A DNA stretch of 64,000 bases, taken from the NCBI RefSeq assembly GCF_900128975.1, contig NZ_FQVC01000015.1, positions 1 through 64,000 of the forward strand. The letters are read 5' to 3'. The position numbers were made by a program, and so were the translations under genes. The notes beneath the pieces are model-generated. The model ran no database searches, had not been told where the DNA came from, and saw nothing but the letters and a program-made list of their open reading frames with translations. Of the stretch, positions 34,234 through 43,140 are shown piece by piece. This DNA comes from Devosia limi DSM 17137. Its GTDB lineage: Bacteria > Pseudomonadota > Alphaproteobacteria > Rhizobiales > Devosiaceae. Position 1 is the stretch's first letter, and each line of letters begins with the position of its first letter.

Positions 34234-35400
34234 GTGCAGCTTGCCCGACACATTGGCGCTATTGCCCTCGCCAGCCTTCTGAGCCTTTCCGCAGCCCTTG
34301 GCGCGGCGCGGGCCAACCCCATGCTGCTCGTGGATATGACGACGCTGGAAGTGCTGTATTCCGATGAAGCGGGCCAGCCCTGGCATCCGGCTTCGTTGAC
34401 CAAGATGATGACCGCCTATGTGGCGTTCGAGGAAATCGCCAAGGGCACGGTGACGCTGGACACGCCGGTGATCCTATCGCGCAATGCCATCAACCAGGCG
34501 CCGAGCAAGTCCGGCCTGCCGGTCGACAGCGCGGTCACGATGAAGGATGCGCTTTACCTGATGCTGGTCAAGTCGGCCAACGACATGGCAACGGCGATTG
34601 CCGAGACCATCGCCGGCAGCGAAGCGGCCTTCGTCGGCAAAATGAACGATGTTGCTTCCCGCATGGGGCTGACGGCCAGTCATTTCGCCAATCCCAATGG
34701 CCTGCACGATGCGACACAGGTGATGTCGGCCCGCGATCTGGCAATATTGTCGCTCTATATTCGCCAGACTTTCCCGCAATATCTGCCGATTTTCGGAACG
34801 GAATCGGTGCAGCTGGGCAAGGCGCGGCTGGAATCCAACAATGAGTTGCTGACCAAGTTTGCCGGTACGACCGGCATGAAGACCGGCTATGTCTGCGCTT
34901 CGGGGCTCAATATCGTGGCCACGGTGGAGCGCGACGGCCGCCAGCTGCTGGCAGTGGTGCTGGGTGGCTCATCGGCGCGCGAGCGCAATGAGCGGGCGGC
35001 CGAACTGGTGCTGCGCGGGCTGTCGGGTAGCGCTGGCGGGACCGGGCAGTCGGTCTTGACCCTGGGCAACAACGCCGGAGCAGCGCCGGTCGACATGCGC
35101 GCACAGATCTGCGGCAAGGAAGCGGCAGAATTCACCAAGGCGCAGCAGGCAGCCTTCCCGATGGGGATGAAGGGCCAGCCCAGCTATCTCAATGACGTCG
35201 TCGCGCCGCAGACCTATACCGCGGTCAATCTTGGCCGCGTGCGCACCGGCATCGACCTGCCGCGTCCGCGCCCGCCGCATCTGGCAACTTTCCCCGCGCC
35301 GAGCACCGCAGCGGCCCTCGAAGCCGACTTGCGTCCAGGGCTGACGGTAACAGCTACTGCGGACGCACCGTTTCCACTGCCGCGGCCGAATTTCAACTAA
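34234..35400 (+). CDS. D-alanyl-D-alanine carboxypeptidase (penicillin-binding protein, S11)
   Basis: A 388-residue periplasmic serine peptidase. A signal peptide covers residues 1-28, the SxxK motif is S54-LTK57, SxN is S114-A-N116, and KTG is K216-T-G218, so the site is complete. It trims pentapeptides in peptidoglycan. The C-terminal third carries a divergent extension ending in a proline-rich tail rather than an obvious amphipathic anchor. The start is GTG at 34234. DacF/DacC-like. Confidence 0.9.
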   Translation: MQLARHIGAIALASLLSLSAALGAARANPMLLVDMTTLEVLYSDEAGQPWHPASLTKMMTAYVAFEEIAKGTVTLDTPVILSRNAINQAPSKSGLPVDSAVTMKDALYLMLVKSANDMATAIAETIAGSEAAFVGKMNDVASRMGLTASHFANPNGLHDATQVMSARDLAILSLYIRQTFPQYLPIFGTESVQLGKARLESNNELLTKFAGTTGMKTGYVCASGLNIVATVERDGRQLLAVVLGGSSARERNERAAELVLRGLSGSAGGTGQSVLTLGNNAGAAPVDMRAQICGKEAAEFTKAQQAAFPMGMKGQPSYLNDVVAPQTYTAVNLGRVRTGIDLPRPRPPHLATFPAPSTAAALEADLRPGLTVTATADAPFPLPRPNFN

Positions 35401-35470
35401 GGCTGAAGCGCGGGTGACTGCGCATTTTTGCCCGCCGTGCCATCCATCGACACACTCCACCCACCGGGTC

Positions 35471-35537
35471 ATTCCCGCGCAGGCGGGAATCTTCCTGGTG
35501 CGGAGCGGTAGGACGAATGGATTCCTGCCCGCGCGGG
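35471..35537. repeat. REP-like palindromes, two units
   Basis: ATTCCCGC-GCAG-GCGGGAAT (35471-35490, perfect 8-bp arms) is followed 37 bases later by CCCGCGCGGG (35528-35537) in a diverged copy of the same context (gattcc..cgcgggactgac). They belong with the palindrome at 1832-1861. They lie between convergent dacF-like and tusA genes. Confidence 0.65.
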
Positions 35538-35609
35538 ACTGACTCCGTGGGGACGGATATCTCTGTGGGATGAATACTGGCGTGGCTTTGGTAGCCTTTG
35601 CCGCCCTGC

Positions 35610-35837
35610 CTAGCCCCGAACGATCAGAAAGCTCAGCACATCGCCATCGGCGCTGGCCGTGCAGGCATGGCCGTTCTGGCGGCAGAACAGCGGGATGTCG
35701 ATCTTGGCCATGGGGTCGGTGGCCAGCACCAGCAGCGACGCGCCGCCGGGCAGGCTGGCCAGCCGCTTCTCCATCTTCAGCACCGGCAGCGGGCATTTCA
35801 GCCCGCGGGCGTCGATGCGTTCAGGCTCAGTTGGCAA
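35610..35837 (-). CDS. TusA-family sulfurtransferase
   Basis: A 75-residue small sulfur-carrier protein. IDARGLKCPLPVLKMEKRL carries the active Cys of the CPxP motif near residue 15. No ATG exists at the right place; TTG at 35837 overlaps the upstream CAP gene stop by 11 bases and gives a normal N-terminus, so the two genes are coupled. It transfers sulfur for tRNA modification or other sulfur trafficking. Confidence 0.82.
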   Translation of the reverse strand: MPTEPERIDARGLKCPLPVLKMEKRLASLPGGASLLVLATDPMAKIDIPLFCRQNGHACTASADGDVLSFLIVRG

Positions 35838-36306
35838 GGACGAGAACCCAGTAGATGCCGTAGCTCGAATTGGGGTTGAAGGCGACTGCGACGCCGGCCT
35901 TGGTCGCATTGGCATTGAGGCCGGCGGCGTCGGCCGGGCTGTTGCGCCAACCCGAGAAGGTTTCGGCAAAGGTGGCGTAACCGGCACTGAGCTTCATGCC
36001 GACAACGCCAGCAGGGGTCTTGGGCGCATTGCCGGTTGCCGCATATTGCGAGGCCAAAGCCTGCGCAGTGCCATCCAGGCCAGCGTCGGACGCCAGCGGT
36101 GGCAGGCCATTGGTGGCGCGGTAGGCATTGACGATCGATAATGCCTGAACGCGGTCGAGGCTGGCGCCGGGCGCATCCATGCGCGCGCTCAGGCCGGGGG
36201 CCAGGCCGACGCTGGCCGGCCCGCTGCTGCAGCCGGCCAGAGCGGCAATCGCCATCAGGGCAAGTGCAGGCACCAGCATCGGCTTGGTGCGGGACATAAC
36301 GGACAT
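35827..36306 (-). CDS. CAP (SCP-like) domain lipoprotein
   Basis: A 159-residue secreted lipoprotein: signal peptide with lipobox LAGC (Cys26). The CAP domain follows, with VNAYRATNGLPPLASDAGLDGTAQALASQYAA and AETFSGWRNSPADAAGLNANATKAGVAVA. Length is short for the family but complete. The function of bacterial CAP lipoproteins is not established. Coupled to tusA. Confidence 0.82.
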   Translation of the reverse strand: MSVMSRTKPMLVPALALMAIAALAGCSSGPASVGLAPGLSARMDAPGASLDRVQALSIVNAYRATNGLPPLASDAGLDGTAQALASQYAATGNAPKTPAGVVGMKLSAGYATFAETFSGWRNSPADAAGLNANATKAGVAVAFNPNSSYGIYWVLVLAN

Positions 36307-36539
36307 GAATGATCCTTACGCTGGTACAGAGCTGGCAAGATTGTCTGCTCAACCACAACTCGGTAAAATGGCCTTTGTAAGGCGCTGATTTTAATAACGA
36401 ATTCTTAACTACAAGTGTTGAGCGCCCGCTTGTCTGTCTATCGCGTAGCATTGCGGCGTGCCGGCGGCAAGCCAAGCGCATAACACCATGCCCCGGCCAG
36501 TCCCCGGCTTGGTCATCGTGGGGCGCTATGCAGAGGGTG

Positions 36540-37562
36540 CTACCATTCCAGCACGATCTTGCCCTTTTCGCCTGCCGCAGCCAGTTCGAAAGCCTGTGCG
36601 TAGTCGTCGACGCGCATACGGCGCGTAATGACCTTGCGGACGTCGAGCCCCGATTCCAGCATTGCCAGCATCTTGTGCCAGGTCTCGAACATTTCCCGTC
36701 CGTAAATGCCGCGCAGCGTTATCATCCGGAAGACGATCTTGCCCAGGTCGAAGTTGAAGGGCCGTGCCGGCACACCCAAAAGGGCAATGCGGCCACCCAT
36801 GACCATGTGGTCGATCATCTGGTCGAGTGCGGCCGGGGAGCCGCTCATCTCAAGGCCGACATCGAAACCTTCCTTCATGCCCAGCCTGGACATTACTTCG
36901 CGCAAGTCTTCGTTGGCGACGTTTACCGGAACGACATCGGCCACTTCGGCCGCCAGTCTCAGCCGTTCAGGATTGACGTCCGTTATCACCACGCGGCGGG
37001 CACCGGCATGGCGGGCAACGGCGGCACCCATGATGCCGATCGGGCCGGCGCCGGTCACCAGAACGTCTTCTCCCACGATGTCGAATGCCAGAGCGGTATG
37101 GACAGCGTTGCCAAGGGGATCGAGGATCGCCCCCATCTCGTCATCAATGCCGTCGGGCAGGGGGATGATGTTGAAGGCCGGTATCCTGACGAATTCGGCA
37201 AAGGCGCCCGGCAGGTTGACACCAATACCTTTGGTTTCGGGATCGAGGTGAAACTTCCCCGCCCGGCTGGCGCGACTTTTCATGCCCACCACATGGCCCT
37301 CGCCCGAAACCCGCTGGCCAACTCTCAGATTGCGGACATCGGCGCCCAGGGCGGCAATCTCGCCGGCATATTCGTGGCCGGTGATGAGGCCGACAGGCAC
37401 GGTTTTGGCGGCCCATTCATCCCAGTTGTAGATGTGGATGTCAGTCCCGCAAATGCCGGTCTTGTGAACCTTGACGAGGACATCCTCTGGTCCGATCTGG
37501 GGGATCGGACGATCCTCCATCCAGATGCCGCGTTCCGACTTGGCCTTGACGAGTGCTTTCAT
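36540..37562 (-). CDS. tdh: L-threonine 3-dehydrogenase, structural-zinc site lost
   Basis: A 340-residue zinc medium-chain dehydrogenase converting L-threonine to 2-amino-3-ketobutyrate with NAD+. Catalytic zinc ligands C38 and H63-E64 and the GPIGIMGAAVAR nucleotide fold are intact. In the structural-zinc lobe the four Cys expected after VSGEGH are replaced by Gly, Ser, Ser and Asp (VVGMKSRASRAGKFHLD). The remaining alignment to Tdh is otherwise strong, so function is probably kept with a metal-free lobe. Four bases overlap with kbl upstream. Confidence 0.9.
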   Translation of the reverse strand: MKALVKAKSERGIWMEDRPIPQIGPEDVLVKVHKTGICGTDIHIYNWDEWAAKTVPVGLITGHEYAGEIAALGADVRNLRVGQRVSGEGHVVGMKSRASRAGKFHLDPETKGIGVNLPGAFAEFVRIPAFNIIPLPDGIDDEMGAILDPLGNAVHTALAFDIVGEDVLVTGAGPIGIMGAAVARHAGARRVVITDVNPERLRLAAEVADVVPVNVANEDLREVMSRLGMKEGFDVGLEMSGSPAALDQMIDHMVMGGRIALLGVPARPFNFDLGKIVFRMITLRGIYGREMFETWHKMLAMLESGLDVRKVITRRMRVDDYAQAFELAAAGEKGKIVLEW

Positions 37563-38746
37563 CCGATGATCCCCAATTCCTTGCCGGCCTCGGCGAATGC
37601 GCCGATCGCGAAGTCCACGTCCGCTTCGCTCAGTGCAGCCGACATCTGGGTGCGAATGCGCGCCTTGCCCTTCGGCACCACGGGGAAAAAGAAGCCTGCA
37701 ACGTAGACACCACGTTTATCGAGGGCCGCAGCCAGATCCTGGGCTTTGCCAGCCTCTCCAAGCATGACCGGAATGATCGGGGTCTCACCCTCCAGCAGGT
37801 CGAAGCCGGCTGCGGCCAGTCCAGTGCGGAACCTGCGCGTGTGGCTCATCAGCGTTGCTCGCAGATCATCGGACTTGTCGGCAAGCTCGAGCGCCTTCAA
37901 TGAGCCTGCCGCGACGGCTGGTGCAAGTGCGTTGGAGAAGAGGTAGGGCCGGGCGCGTTGCCGCAGCAGATCGATGGCCTGCTGAGGCCCGGCGATAAAG
38001 CCGCCCATCGCGCCGCCGAGGGTCTTGCCGAACGTTCCGGTGATGATATCGACATGGGTGGCGGTCAGGGCGCCGGTGCCGCGTCCCCCGGGCCCGAGAT
38101 GGCCGGTTGCGTGGCAGTCATCGACCGCAATAATGGCGTCGTATCGGTCGGCCAGGGCGCGGATTTCGGCCAGTTTGGCGATGTGGCCGTCCATCGAGAA
38201 AACGCCATCGGTGACGATCAGCCGGAAGCGGCTGCCATCCGATATCGCCTGTTTCAGCTGGGCCTCGAGATCGTTCATGTCGCTGCTGGCATAGCGATAT
38301 CGCCTGGCCTTGGACAGGCGTACGCCATCGATGATCGAGGCGTGGTTGAGGGCGTCCGAGATGATGGCGTCCTCTGGCCCGAGCAGGCTCTCGAACAGTC
38401 CACCATTCGCATCGAAGCATGCCGCGAACAGGATGGAATCGTCCTTGCCGAGAAACCTGGCCGTTGCCTGTTCAAGCTCGCGATGCAGATCCAGCGTCCC
38501 GCAAATGAAGCGGACGGACGCCATGCCGAAGCCATAGTGCTGGATAGCGTCGATCGCGGCCTTCGCGATTTCGGGATGGTCGGCGAGGCCGAGATAATTG
38601 TTGGCGCACAGGTTGACCATTGTGCGAGGGCCCACCGCAATGCGGCCGCCCTGCGGTCCGGTAATTTGCCGTTCGCGCTTCAGCATGCCGGCGCTTGCTA
38701 TTGTATCGAGCTCGCTTTGCAGGTGCTTGAGAAAACCGGATTCCAC
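37559..38746 (-). CDS. kbl: glycine C-acetyltransferase (2-amino-3-ketobutyrate CoA ligase)
   Basis: A 395-residue PLP enzyme that splits 2-amino-3-ketobutyrate with CoA into glycine and acetyl-CoA. Motifs NLCANNYLGLADHP, HYGFGMASVRFICGT, ISDALNHASIIDGVRLSKA and the PLP-Lys region TGTFGKTLGGAMGG match Kbl closely. The start is GTG at 38746 with GGGAGG five bases upstream; the longer frame is spurious. Operon with tdh. Confidence 0.93.
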   Translation of the reverse strand: MESGFLKHLQSELDTIASAGMLKRERQITGPQGGRIAVGPRTMVNLCANNYLGLADHPEIAKAAIDAIQHYGFGMASVRFICGTLDLHRELEQATARFLGKDDSILFAACFDANGGLFESLLGPEDAIISDALNHASIIDGVRLSKARRYRYASSDMNDLEAQLKQAISDGSRFRLIVTDGVFSMDGHIAKLAEIRALADRYDAIIAVDDCHATGHLGPGGRGTGALTATHVDIITGTFGKTLGGAMGGFIAGPQQAIDLLRQRARPYLFSNALAPAVAAGSLKALELADKSDDLRATLMSHTRRFRTGLAAAGFDLLEGETPIIPVMLGEAGKAQDLAAALDKRGVYVAGFFFPVVPKGKARIRTQMSAALSEADVDFAIGAFAEAGKELGIIG

Positions 38747-38807
38747 TGGAACCTCCCTTTTGGCCACTAATCCAATATATCGGAAATTCCGGCGGGGCAA
38801 TGGACTT

Positions 38808-39371
38808 CTAGCGATACAGCAAGACCAGCAGGCCCGTGGCGGTTTCGGTGCCGCCATTCGCGATGGCGTGCGGGACGTCGGCCGGGTAGCGAGCGGTCTC
38901 GCCGCGCTTGACTTCCGCCTCGCCGCGGCCGCTCCTGATGATGATGCCATCCGTCCAGGCGGTGAAGTGCTCCACCGCGCCCTTGGCATGGGGGTCGCTG
39001 TCCAGCCGGCCGCCTGCCGCTATCTCGACTGCGTACCATTCCGTGTGCCCTGCCAGCCTGGGCGGGCTCAATATCTTGAGCCGGCAAAGTCCGTCACCGC
39101 TCCGGATTTCCGGCGTATGGGAGGCGGGCGTGACTTCAATGACGTCATGCTCATTGGTGGTAGCACCGCCGGCGATGAGGTCAGCGAAATCCAGTCCCAA
39201 AGCCTGGGTCAGGCTCCACAATACCGCAAAGGTGGGATTGGCCTCGCTGCGTTCGATCTGGCTGAGCATCGATTTCGAGACGCCAGACATCCCCGCCAAA
39301 GCCTCAAGGGTCAGGCGCCTGGCCTTGCGCTCGGTCTGAATGACCGGGCCAATTTTGGGACTGGAATTCAC
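38808..39371 (-). CDS. XRE-family regulator with cupin domain
   Basis: A 187-residue regulator: HTH at residues about 10-65 (LEALAGMSGVSKSMLSQIERSEANPT) and a C-terminal cupin sensor (about 110-187, EHFTAWTDGIIIRSGRGEAEVKRGETARYPADVPHAIAN). GTG at 39371 follows GGAG by seven bases. Directly upstream of kbl-tdh on the same strand, 61 bases away, so it is likely their regulator, with threonine, glycine or a derivative as effector (inference). Confidence 0.82.
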   Translation of the reverse strand: MNSSPKIGPVIQTERKARRLTLEALAGMSGVSKSMLSQIERSEANPTFAVLWSLTQALGLDFADLIAGGATTNEHDVIEVTPASHTPEIRSGDGLCRLKILSPPRLAGHTEWYAVEIAAGGRLDSDPHAKGAVEHFTAWTDGIIIRSGRGEAEVKRGETARYPADVPHAIANGGTETATGLLVLLYR

Positions 39372-39535
39372 TGTCACACTCCGCGCTCCATTCCGGTATG
39401 ACGGATATCGCGGCGGCGTGTCCACTGCTAATTGACAAGCATGCTGCTCATGCTGGCTCGGTAGGGCGGGTCATGCTGGCCGCTGCTGGTTCTTGCTTGC
39501 TGGCAACTGAAAGGCCGTCATCGATAGCGGCCAGC

Positions 39536-39958
39536 TCAGGCAAGGCGCTTGCCCTGTTCGTCGATAATGACTTCGCCGTCCTCCTTGCTGAAGGGGCCGA
39601 TGTCCGGGTTTTCCAGAATGTCCAGGACCAGTTCCGACGGACGGCAGAGCCGCACGCCGCGCGGTGTTTCGACAAATGGCCGATTGAGCAGGATGGGATG
39701 CGCTGCGATCGCGTCAAGCAGGTCGTCGTTGGTCAGGGCGGGGTTATCGAGGCCAAGGTCGGCATAGGGGGTGCCCTTCTGTCGAATGGCCTGACGCAGC
39801 CCGATGCCGGCGGCCCGCACCAAGGCGAGGATGCGCGCGCGGTCAGGCGGGTTGGTCAGATAGGCGATGACGAGCGGCTCGACACCCGATTGGCGGATCA
39901 TGGCCAGCGTATTGCGCGACGTGCCGCAGTCGGGGTTGTGAAAGATGGTGACGGTCAT
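39536..39958 (-). CDS. arsC: arsenate reductase, glutaredoxin-dependent ArsC type
   Basis: A 140-residue ArsC of the Spx/glutaredoxin fold. The catalytic Cys11 is in HNPDCGTSRN, and the Arg triad region ELLDAIAAHPILLNRPFVET and GVRLCRP is present. It reduces As(V) to As(III) with glutathione and glutaredoxin. ATG 39958 is chosen; ATG 39964 is equally possible. Fourth gene of the arsR-arsC-acr3-arsC operon. Confidence 0.88.
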   Translation of the reverse strand: MTVTIFHNPDCGTSRNTLAMIRQSGVEPLVIAYLTNPPDRARILALVRAAGIGLRQAIRQKGTPYADLGLDNPALTNDDLLDAIAAHPILLNRPFVETPRGVRLCRPSELVLDILENPDIGPFSKEDGEVIIDEQGKRLA

Positions 39959-40011
39959 GACCATTCCAGCAGGGGTGAGATTGGCGGTGGCGCGGGCAAT
40001 GTCCGCAACGC

Positions 40012-41085
40012 TTAGTTGGGGGCGGCCAGTTCCGGCGAATTCGAGAAGTATCGCCGGCCGAACCAGAGTGCCAAATGCACCAGGGCGACGAGAACGGGCA
40101 CCTCCACCAGCGGTCCGATGACCGCGGCGAAGGCGACCGGGGATGCCAGGCCGAATGCCGCGATGGCAACGGCGATGGCCAGCTCGAAATTGTTGCCGGC
40201 TGCAGTGAAGGCGATTGCCGTGGATCGCGGATAATCCCTGGCGATCCATTTGCCCATGAAGAAGCTCACGGTGAACTGGATCAGGAAATAGATGGTCAGC
40301 GGCACTGCGATCAGCAGCGCATCGAACGGCAGGCGCACCACATCGCCGCCCTTGAGACTGAACATGGCCACGATGGTGAAGAGCAGCGCCAGGAGCGTGA
40401 TGGGGCTGATGCGGGGCAGGAAGACCTGCTCATACCATGCATTGCCCTTGGCGCGGATCAGGAAGAACCGTGTCAGGAACCCGGCGAGGAATGGAACGCC
40501 CAGATAGATCAGCACCGCTTCGGTGATGGTCCAGAACCCGACATTGATAATGCTGCCTTCCAGCCCGAACAGGGGCGGCAGCACGCTCAGGAACAACCAG
40601 GCATAACTCGAGAAGAACAGGATCTGGAAAATCGAATTGAAGGCGACGAGCCCGGCCACGTATTGGTTGGAGCCACCGGCAAGCCGGTTCCAGACCAGCA
40701 CCATGGCGATGCAGCGGGCCAGCCCGATCAGGATCAGTCCCGTCATGTATTCCGGGTGGCCGCGAAGGAAGATCACGGCCAGCAGGAACATCAGAACCGG
40801 CCCGATGATCCAGTTCTGGACGAGCGAGAGCGCCAGCACGCGTTTATCGGCGAAGACCTCGTGCAGGGCTTCGTATTTCACCTTTGCCAGCGGTGGATAC
40901 ATCATCAGGATCAGGCCGATGGCGATCGGAATATTGGTGGAGCCGACCGCCATGGAATCGAGGGCAGCGGGAAGACCGGGGATCAGGGACCCCAGGGCGA
41001 GACCGAGCGCCATGGCGGCGAAGATCCAGACCGTGAGGTAGCGGTCCAGGAAGGAAAGGCGCAGGGGCGCCGGATTGACTGACAT
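40012..41085 (-). CDS. acr3: arsenite efflux transporter, ACR3 family
   Basis: A 357-residue inner-membrane transporter with ten hydrophobic helices. The key Cys in [19 protein letters not shown] and the conserved Glu region in LLIPVFLIFAL-like helix 9 ([18 protein letters not shown]) identify ACR3 rather than ArsB. It exports As(III) made by the two reductases in the same operon. Confidence 0.92.
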   Translation of the reverse strand: MSVNPAPLRLSFLDRYLTVWIFAAMALGLALGSLIPGLPAALDSMAVGSTNIPIAIGLILMMYPPLAKVKYEALHEVFADKRVLALSLVQNWIIGPVLMFLLAVIFLRGHPEYMTGLILIGLARCIAMVLVWNRLAGGSNQYVAGLVAFNSIFQILFFSSYAWLFLSVLPPLFGLEGSIINVGFWTITEAVLIYLGVPFLAGFLTRFFLIRAKGNAWYEQVFLPRISPITLLALLFTIVAMFSLKGGDVVRLPFDALLIAVPLTIYFLIQFTVSFFMGKWIARDYPRSTAIAFTAAGNNFELAIAVAIAAFGLASPVAFAAVIGPLVEVPVLVALVHLALWFGRRYFSNSPELAAPN

Positions 41086-41151
41086 GGAGGGATAACCAGG
41101 TTTGTTCGGGAAAAAGCCGGCATCAGGCGCGGTGGTCGATGCCTGATCGCG

Positions 41152-41679
41152 TCAAGCCACGTCCGGCGCCCTGGCGGTGGTTCCCTCCATGGCGCCGATG
41201 CTTTCGAGCCTCGAGTTCAAGGCCATGCGATCAATGCTGGCGAGTGGCAGGTTGACGAAGGCGCCGATGCGGTTGCGCAGGTAGCGCAGCGCATCCTCGA
41301 AGGCAGCACGCTGCCGGAACGCGGGCCCATCGACCGCTGCGGGATCCGCGATGCCCCAATGGGCTGTTATCGGCTGACCGGGCCAGACCGGGCAGGTCTC
41401 GCCGGCGGCGTTGTCACAGACGGTAAAGATGAAATCCATCTTCGGTGCCCCGGGCACGGCGAACTCGTTCCAGGCCTTGGAGCGCAGGCCATCGGTGGGG
41501 ATGCCCAGCTTTGCGAGTGTTTCCAGGGTCATCGGGTGGATCGCGCCTTTCGGGGTCGAACCCGCCGAATAGGCGTGGAAGCGGCCTTGGCCGATATGGT
41601 TGAGCATGGCCTCGCCCAGGATCGAGCGGGCCGAATTGCCGGTGCACAGGAACAGGACATTGTAGATGCGGTCAGGCAT
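41152..41679 (-). CDS. arsC: arsenate reductase, low-MW phosphotyrosine phosphatase type
   Basis: A 175-residue ArsC with LMW-PTP fold: P-loop LCTGNSARS (Cys12) near the N-terminus and downstream Cys pair in FTVCDNAAGETCPVWPG, the redox relay seen in thioredoxin/mycothiol- or glutaredoxin-linked types. The ATG at 41679 overlaps the arsR stop by 8 bases. A long C-terminus (TTARAPDVA) is present. It is unrelated to the other ArsC at 39536. Confidence 0.9.
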   Translation of the reverse strand: MPDRIYNVLFLCTGNSARSILGEAMLNHIGQGRFHAYSAGSTPKGAIHPMTLETLAKLGIPTDGLRSKAWNEFAVPGAPKMDFIFTVCDNAAGETCPVWPGQPITAHWGIADPAAVDGPAFRQRAAFEDALRYLRNRIGAFVNLPLASIDRMALNSRLESIGAMEGTTARAPDVA

Positions 41680-42028
41680 GGCTCGGCTCCTTTGGCGCAC
41701 AGCAGGGCGTGAATTCGGCAATCAGGGGTTCGCACAGGTCCGGTCGACCGCCACAGCAGTCCTGCACCAGAAAACTCGCGATCTCCCGCACGCGATCAAC
41801 CACCGCTCGATAGACGATGGACCGGCTGTGCCGTTCGGACTCGATAAGCCCGGCGCGGGTCAGAATGGCCAGATGCGTCGACATCGTGTTTTGCGGAACC
41901 GCGAGGCGCCGCGCGATGTCACCCGCCGGCAGGCCTTCAGGTTCATGCTCCATGAGGAGGCGAAACGTATCGAGACGCGTTGCCTGGGACAGGGCGGCGA
42001 AAACGGTGAGGGCGTGATTTGATTCCAT
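41672..42028 (-). CDS. arsR: ArsR-family arsenic-responsive repressor
   Basis: A 118-residue winged-helix repressor (DIARRLAVPQNTMSTHLAILTRAGLIESERHSRSIVYRA). The classic alpha3 ELCVC metal site is absent; instead the C-terminus carries a Cys cluster (DCCGGRPDLC and TPCC) as in the C-terminal-Cys ArsR group of alphaproteobacteria. ATG 42028 is chosen because the alternative TTG at 42064 would place the operator in the coding region; no clear ribosome site precedes it. Confidence 0.88.
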   Translation of the reverse strand: MESNHALTVFAALSQATRLDTFRLLMEHEPEGLPAGDIARRLAVPQNTMSTHLAILTRAGLIESERHSRSIVYRAVVDRVREIASFLVQDCCGGRPDLCEPLIAEFTPCCAPKEPSHA

Positions 42029-42029
42029 G

Positions 42030-42047
42030 TATCGAGCTTTATCGATA
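42030..42047. promoter_or_regulatory. candidate ArsR operator
   Basis: TATCGA-GCTTTA-TCGATA is a perfect 6-bp inverted repeat ending two bases before the arsR start. Its place and dyad suit autoregulation. Confidence 0.6.
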
Positions 42048-42350
42048 TGTTGAATTGCAGTCAACGCCGTGGTGAAGCGCCGGGTCTGCGGCTGCGGTCA
42101 GGCCAGATTTGCCGCAGGAAACACCGGGCCTGTCGCAGGAATGGTCGCGTCGAGCACGGGCCACAAGGGGCGAAGGCGGCCGATATGCCTGCTTGCTCCG
42201 GTGCAACGGGGCGGAAGTGGCCGGAACGCCCGAGCGCGCGCGGGCGGCCTGGGCGCAACAGGTGGTGTCTCCCCGTTCCGAGTACGGAGCGAGCCTGCAG
42301 CGCGGGCGCGCGCCGGCGGTGCGACGGTGAATGGCCCCTGCAGGCTTGGG
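42048..42350. other. gene-free stretch upstream of arsR
   Basis: About 300 GC-rich bases between arsR and the cytochrome gene stop. I see no gene, RNA or clear repeat in it; the open frames there have no recognisable protein features. The ars promoter should lie at its left edge. Confidence 0.5.
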
Positions 42351-42680
42351 CTAAGGCTCCAGGGACTTCAGGTAAGCCACAATCGCCGCTGCCTGATCGG
42401 GGTCGAACTCAAACTGGGGCATTTCGGGATGGGCGGTGACGATGCCTTCCACCAGAGCCTCGCTGAGAAACTCCACGTCGTAGCGCAGGTGCAGGTCGCG
42501 AAACCGCGGCGCAATTGCCAGGGGACTCTCGCCGCTCGATGCGGTCGCGTGGCAATCGGCACAATACATGGTCACCAAGGCCCGCCCGTTCTCGACCGGG
42601 TCGAACTCTTGTGCGGCCAGGCCAGCAACGCAGCATAGCGATATGGCGACGCCCAGGGCAATGCGTATGGACATGCTCAT
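42351..42680 (-). CDS. c-type cytochrome, small monoheme
   Basis: A 109-residue periplasmic cytochrome c. A signal peptide ends near GLAAQ, the heme motif CADCH is at residues 40-44, and Met86 in HPEMPQFEF is the likely axial ligand. Its start overlaps the upstream attachment-protein gene by four bases. It may carry electrons for a nearby oxidase or dehydrogenase, not identifiable here. Confidence 0.88.
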   Translation of the reverse strand: MSMSIRIALGVAISLCCVAGLAAQEFDPVENGRALVTMYCADCHATASSGESPLAIAPRFRDLHLRYDVEFLSEALVEGIVTAHPEMPQFEFDPDQAAAIVAYLKSLEP

Positions 42681-43078
42681 GCTGCCCGGATCGCTGTTTC
42701 GATGTCGCTGATCGGGTGCCCGGTCAGATCTTTGGCAATCTCACCCAGCAGCTTGGCCGTCAACGCCTTGTGGTAGTGCTTGCGCATCTCGCCGAGGGCC
42801 CGCGGCGCGGCGATGATCACCAGGCCGTCGATCTTGCCCTCCAGTATGCCCCTGTTGAGCAGGGCGACGATGCCAGCAGCAAAGCCATCCTCGGCGGCCT
42901 GATTTTTGTCTGGATTGCCTGTACTGTTCTGCCGCGAACCAGAGCCCTGAATGTCCTCGTCGACACCGGGATGCGCGGCCGGCGTCAGGTTCAGTCCAGC
43001 CTCGTCACCCGAATTGCGAAACAGGTTGAGCTTCTCGACATCGGCGACCGCAATTGTCGTGCCTTTTGGTAGCATCAT
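42677..43078 (-). CDS. host-attachment family protein
   Basis: A 133-residue soluble protein of the 'protein required for attachment to host cells' family. TIAVADVEKLNLFRN at the N-terminus and LVIIAAPRALGEMRKHYHKALTAKLLGEIAKDLTGHPISDIE at the C-terminus match it. The domain is eRF1/baeRF-like, and family members are often found in stress contexts. Here coupled to a cytochrome c gene. No direct evidence of host interaction. Confidence 0.8.
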   Translation of the reverse strand: MMLPKGTTIAVADVEKLNLFRNSGDEAGLNLTPAAHPGVDEDIQGSGSRQNSTGNPDKNQAAEDGFAAGIVALLNRGILEGKIDGLVIIAAPRALGEMRKHYHKALTAKLLGEIAKDLTGHPISDIETAIRAA

Positions 43079-43140
43079 CGAACGTCTCCGTAATCGTTAG
43101 ACAGAAGGGGGGGGCGCCAGACAAACCGGCGCAGCGTGCT

